A stretch of 64,000 nucleotides of DNA from Verrucomicrobiota bacterium (lineage in GTDB: Bacteria > Verrucomicrobiota > Verrucomicrobiia > Chthoniobacterales > UBA10450). The position numbers and the translations under genes were made by a program. Where the stretch lies: assembly GCA_019244415.1 (NCBI GenBank), contig JAFASN010000100.1, positions 1-64,000 on the forward strand. The letters are read 5' to 3'. Positions 60,638 through 64,000 of this stretch are shown here, one piece after another (the stretch's first letter is position 1; every line of letters starts with the position of its first letter). The notes under the pieces are model-generated. The model did not search any database. It was given only the letters and a program-made list of their open reading frames with translations, and was not told where the DNA came from.

Positions 60638-62362
60638 ATGGCGGTAAGAGCGAAAACTTTTGGTGAACGAGTAGCCGATCTGTTGATCGCGGACGGGCTG
60701 CTTTTGCCCACGCAACTCGAGGAAGCGGTCGGAATCCAGAAAACCGACGGCGGCCGGTTGCTGAAGATTTTAACCGACAAACAGTTCGTTACGGACCAGG
60801 ACATGGCGTTCTCCATGGCGCGCTGCCTGAACGTGCCGCCGGTGAACCTGGCCAAGCTGCGCATTCCCGAGGAAATCCTCTCGCTGGTGCCGCGCGATCT
60901 GGCCAAAGCGAACCGGCTGGTGCCCATCGCGCGGGTGAACGGCAAGCTCTTCGTCGCCATGGCCGATCCCACCAACGTGGTGGCGCTCGACGACGTGAAA
61001 CGCCGGGCGCAGCTCGACGTCGTACCGATGATTTCCACCGAGAAAGGCGTGGCCGATGCGCTCAGTGGAGTACACGGCGGCGCGGACATGGGCCAGGTGC
61101 TGCGACAAGTGGCGGGCGAGCTCGGCGACCCCGGAAACGTGGAAGTACAGCAGGCGAAGAGCGACGAGATCGATATCGACCGGCTGGCGACGGACAGCGA
61201 AGACGCGCCGGTAATCAAGATCGTGAACCTGATCATGGTGCAGGCGATCAGGGAAAAAGCTTCCGACATTCACATCGAGCCGTTTCAGAGAACGCTGAAG
61301 CTGCGGTTCCGTGTGGATGGCGAGCTGGTGCAGGCCGAGTCGCCGCCCAAGGCGCTGCAACTGGCGATTACCTCGCGCATCAAAATTCTCGCTGGCCTGA
61401 ATATCGCGGAACGGCGCGTGCCACAGGACGGGCGGTTCCGCATCAAGGTCTTGGGCAAGGAAGTAGATTTGCGTGTCTCGATTCTGCCCGTCGCTCATGG
61501 GGAGAAAATCGTCATCCGTATTCTGGATAAATCGGCGCTGACCGGCTCGATCGAGCAGATGGGAATGGACGAAGGAACGCTGGAGCGTTTCAAGCGTGCC
61601 ATCGATGCGCCGCACGGGATGATTTTAGTGACGGGGCCGACCGGTTCGGGCAAAACGACAACGCTGTACTCGGTGCTCCAGGAGCTGAATAATCCGCAGT
61701 ACAACATCGTGACGGTGGAGGACCCGATTGAGTACGAGCTGCCCGGGATCAACCAGGTGGCGGTACGTAACGACATCGGGCTGGATTTTGCATCAGCGCT
61801 GCGGTCGATTCTGCGCCAGGACCCGGACATCGTGATGGTGGGCGAAATTCGCGATAACGAAACGGCGGACATTGCCGTGAAAGCAGCCCTGACCGGACAC
61901 CAGGTGCTCTCGACCCTGCACACGAACGACGCGGCGGGGGCGATCACGCGACTTGATGACATGGGGATCGAGCCGTTCCTGATTTCGAGCTCGATTTTGA
62001 TGACGTGCGCGCAGCGACTTGTGCGGCGTATTTGCACGAACTGCCGCGAGGAGTACCGCCCGGAGCCGGAGATGTTCGCGCGGCTGGGCATAGAGGCGAA
62101 AAGCGACGTGACGTTTTACCACGGGAGCGGCTGTGACCGGTGCAAAGGCCGCGGTTACCTCGGCCGCACAGCCATTATCGAAGCGCTGCCGGTAAGCGAA
62201 GCAGTGCGGAGGTTGATCGTGAAACGGGCCTCCGCGGCGGTGATCAAGAACCAGGCGGTGAGCGAGGGGATGAAGACGTTGCGCATGGCGGGCTTGGACA
62301 AGGCCCTCGAAGGCGTAACCACGCTGGAAGAAGTGTGGCGGGTAACGGCGGAGGACCACTAG
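60638..62362 (+). CDS. pilB: Type IV pilus/type II secretion assembly ATPase (PilB/GspE)
   Basis: 574 residues. The N-terminal GspE/MshE-type domain is about 1-160. The ATPase core has Walker A TGPTGSGKTTT (about 331-341), the Asp box VEDPIEYELPGINQV, Walker B DIVMVGEIRDNETADIA and the His box LTGHQVLSTLHTNDAAG. A zinc tetracysteine follows: CTNC and CDRCKGRGYLGR. It would power pilus extension or secretion from the cytoplasmic face. The preceding TPR protein and the following Pro-rich protein are likely co-transcribed; a 14-base piece of the family C repeat lies just before the start. Confidence 0.93.
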   Translation: MAVRAKTFGERVADLLIADGLLLPTQLEEAVGIQKTDGGRLLKILTDKQFVTDQDMAFSMARCLNVPPVNLAKLRIPEEILSLVPRDLAKANRLVPIARVNGKLFVAMADPTNVVALDDVKRRAQLDVVPMISTEKGVADALSGVHGGADMGQVLRQVAGELGDPGNVEVQQAKSDEIDIDRLATDSEDAPVIKIVNLIMVQAIREKASDIHIEPFQRTLKLRFRVDGELVQAESPPKALQLAITSRIKILAGLNIAERRVPQDGRFRIKVLGKEVDLRVSILPVAHGEKIVIRILDKSALTGSIEQMGMDEGTLERFKRAIDAPHGMILVTGPTGSGKTTTLYSVLQELNNPQYNIVTVEDPIEYELPGINQVAVRNDIGLDFASALRSILRQDPDIVMVGEIRDNETADIAVKAALTGHQVLSTLHTNDAAGAITRLDDMGIEPFLISSSILMTCAQRLVRRICTNCREEYRPEPEMFARLGIEAKSDVTFYHGSGCDRCKGRGYLGRTAIIEALPVSEAVRRLIVKRASAAVIKNQAVSEGMKTLRMAGLDKALEGVTTLEEVWRVTAEDH

Positions 62363-62397
62363 AAGAAAAGCTGAATGCTGAAAGCTGAAACGCGGAG

Positions 62398-64000
62398 ATG
62401 AAGCTGCCTTTTGCTCAGTTATTCCAAAGAGCGAAGACGAAGGCTGGTTCGAAAGAGCCGAAGCCGGCGCCGGCGCCGATGCCGGTCGTCAGGAAAGCTC
62501 AGAGTGAACGGCTGGCCAAAACGGTTCTGCCAAGTGCCGCGAAACCGGAAACGACGCAAGCTGCCGACTTCCGATCGGAGAAGGGTGGCAACTCCGAAAC
62601 TTGCCCGACATTCGCGACGGAGCTGGCGCAAGTTTCCAACTTGCGTTCAGAGGAAGCTGGCAAGTCAAAAACCATTTCAACAGGCGCGGCGAAAATCTCG
62701 ATGGGGGGAGTCGCGACAAATCCCGCTCAGAATTTGCCTCCCGCGGTGGCAATTGCACTCGAGCCAAATGTCGAGCGCGCGATCTCGCTGCCGCTGGCGG
62801 ATGTCATCGCGCAAATGCCCGACGGTTACCTGAGGCCGCGCGAAGCGCTCGATGTGAACCGGCGCGTGTTACTGAAAGCGGCAGAGGTGGAGAAGGGAAT
62901 GGCGACGGGGCGGCCGGCCATCGCCGTCACGACTTTGTTTCAACAGGTGCCCGAGATATTCATGCACACCGTGCCCTCATCCGATGGCGCGATGGTCGCG
63001 CTGCCGTTCGATCGCGTCTTGAACGAATTGTCGAACCTCTCTTTGCGCAGCGACCAGGCGACCGAGCAGGCAGTGCCGCAGGTGGAAACGCCATTTCTCC
63101 AGGCCGCGCTGGAAGACACCGAGCGTTTCGGCACACCGTTGCCGGCGATGCGGGAAGGCGCTGAAAAAGAGGAGTTGCCTCCGGTGCGAGTTGAGCCGGC
63201 GAGTGCGGAGGCGTTTGCCGCGGCGGTACCGGAAGCGACGGAATTTGTGGCGAGGCCAAAGGCGCAAGCGAGCGATGCTGGAACGAGCGTTCCGGTTGGC
63301 CCATCTGAGTACGGCGCATGGAATTCATCTGAAGCTGCGGGTCTGGCAGAAAAGCGTCAGACGCAGGACTTGCCGGAGAGTACGGGGGCGATGCGCATTC
63401 CATTTACGCCACCGATCCCGCCGAGCGCTGGCGAGCAGGAGAAATTTGGGACGGGTGAGCCCGCGTTTCCGCGAGTTCCAGCCTCCAGTGGGCCGCCCGT
63501 TCCATCTGCTCCGCCGACTGTCGATGCACCGACACCGATCCCATTCAGTTTCCCCGCGCCGAGCGACGACGTCTGGAAGTACGCGGCAGAGCAGGCTGGT
63601 GCAGGTGGCAGCACCACGGGCCACGAGGAAATGGCCGAGCCATTGTCGATTTTAGCGGAATCAACCAAAGCCGAAGTACCGAGCTATCACGAGCCGATCC
63701 TTCAGTTGCCGCTCCGGCCGATTCTCGAGCGCTTGCCGCCAATGCAGCTCGGCGGCAACCCCGCCGCTGTGCCGGAACATGCGACGGTTTCATTCCCGGA
63801 GAGCGCGATTGCACCTCAGCTCGCCACCGGCAAAGTGACGGTAAGTCCAACCGCTCTCTACGCGGTGTTGTCGGAAGAGTACCGGCGCTTTTTCGTGCCG
63901 CATGCAGTCGACGCGCCCGTGGAACTGCCGCTGCGTGATGTGCTGGCAAATCTGCCAGGTGATGCGCTGAAGGTGCGCTCCGACCAGGAAGCACAAGCCG
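62398..64000 (+). CDS. Long Pro/Ala-rich protein with repeated LPLxxVLxxLP motif, truncated by window end
   Basis: The frame is open from ATG 62398 to the edge of the window, at least 534 codons without a stop, and GGAG precedes the ATG. The protein is mostly low-complexity Ala/Pro/Glu, but a short motif recurs: LPLADVIAQMPDGYL, LPFDRVLNELSNLSLRSDQ, LPLRPILERLPPMQL and LPLRDVLANLPGDALKVRSDQ. Segments between copies look disordered. It follows pilB by 35 bases. I recognise no family; a scaffold or surface role linked to the pilus/secretion ATPase is conceivable. Confidence 0.8.
   Translation, partial: MKLPFAQLFQRAKTKAGSKEPKPAPAPMPVVRKAQSERLAKTVLPSAAKPETTQAADFRSEKGGNSETCPTFATELAQVSNLRSEEAGKSKTISTGAAKISMGGVATNPAQNLPPAVAIALEPNVERAISLPLADVIAQMPDGYLRPREALDVNRRVLLKAAEVEKGMATGRPAIAVTTLFQQVPEIFMHTVPSSDGAMVALPFDRVLNELSNLSLRSDQATEQAVPQVETPFLQAALEDTERFGTPLPAMREGAEKEELPPVRVEPASAEAFAAAVPEATEFVARPKAQASDAGTSVPVGPSEYGAWNSSEAAGLAEKRQTQDLPESTGAMRIPFTPPIPPSAGEQEKFGTGEPAFPRVPASSGPPVPSAPPTVDAPTPIPFSFPAPSDDVWKYAAEQAGAGGSTTGHEEMAEPLSILAESTKAEVPSYHEPILQLPLRPILERLPPMQLGGNPAAVPEHATVSFPESAIAPQLATGKVTVSPTALYAVLSEEYRRFFVPHAVDAPVELPLRDVLANLPGDALKVRSDQEAQA

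Noticed and set aside
1-64000. Ribosomal RNA, tRNA, phage genes and transposases
   Set aside because: I looked for conserved rRNA segments, tRNA-like cloverleaf/GTTCGA patterns, integrases and DDE-type proteins and found none I could support.

Overview
The window looks like chromosomal DNA of a soil-type verrucomicrobium, most likely Chthoniobacterales/Spartobacteria. This is inferred from three LexA operators of the form GTTC-N4-GAAC, long tandem orphan-type MacB/FtsX permeases, a PEP-CTERM protein, GlgE and a high G+C content with short intergenic gaps. I saw no rRNA, tRNA, CRISPR array, prophage or classical insertion sequence. No gene-free stretch exceeds about 300 bases.

Layout. 0-4.6 kb: ppdK, then sufS-sufU (Fe-S assembly). 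4.6-8.6 kb: an O-antigen-ligase-like membrane protein and, divergently, a polyprenyl-phosphate sugar transferase. 8.7-14 kb: parB, a secreted M28 peptidase, a hydroxyisobutyrate-dehydrogenase-like protein, ygfZ and a UgpC/MalK-type ATPase. 14.2-19 kb: a SufR-like regulator, a decayed copy of the glgE 5' end, an adenylate-cyclase/TPR gene and intact glgE. 19-23.9 kb: a PEP-CTERM protein and an exbB-exbD-TPR operon. 23.9-36.3 kb: an SOS region holding imuA, the N-terminal half of imuB, lexA, an hscB/iscA/dus operon, an lptF-type permease, dinG, the C-terminal half of imuB and dnaE2. 36.4-40.6 kb: a diiron-type metallo-hydrolase, gnd, moaE-pgsA and yajQ. 40.6-57.7 kb: a long leftward export operon (small membrane protein, HlyD adaptor, two ATPases, five MacB/FtsX permeases, a lipoprotein-like protein), interrupted by a four-helix-bundle gene. 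57.9-64 kb: a secreted beta-propeller protein, a possible small cysteine-hydrolase-like protein, a TPR/MshEN protein, a PilB/GspE ATPase and a proline-rich gene that runs off the window.

How the genes work together. The SOS region is the most unusual part. Reversing the roughly 7.9 kb between about 23.88 and 31.78 kb would restore a collinear lexA-imuA-imuB-dnaE2 cluster, so imuB has been split by a rearrangement at its palm/thumb boundary. Each half now has its own LexA operator, and both operators lie exactly 26 bases from a start codon. The two export ATPases, the HlyD adaptor and the five permeases look like one MacAB-like efflux unit. PilB, the TPR/MshEN protein and the proline-rich protein look like a pilus or secretion locus.

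Three kinds of repeat cut across the annotation. Family A is a palindrome of about 80-115 bp with ten copies. Copies sit between the export genes, inside imuB, at the 3' end of moaE and over the ppdK start. Family B is a 110 bp multi-hairpin element inserted twice, in frame, in dnaE2. Family C is a 24 bp perfect inverted repeat flanking the four-helix-bundle gene. In addition, the pentamer AGTAC (GTACT) seems over-represented in all reading frames.
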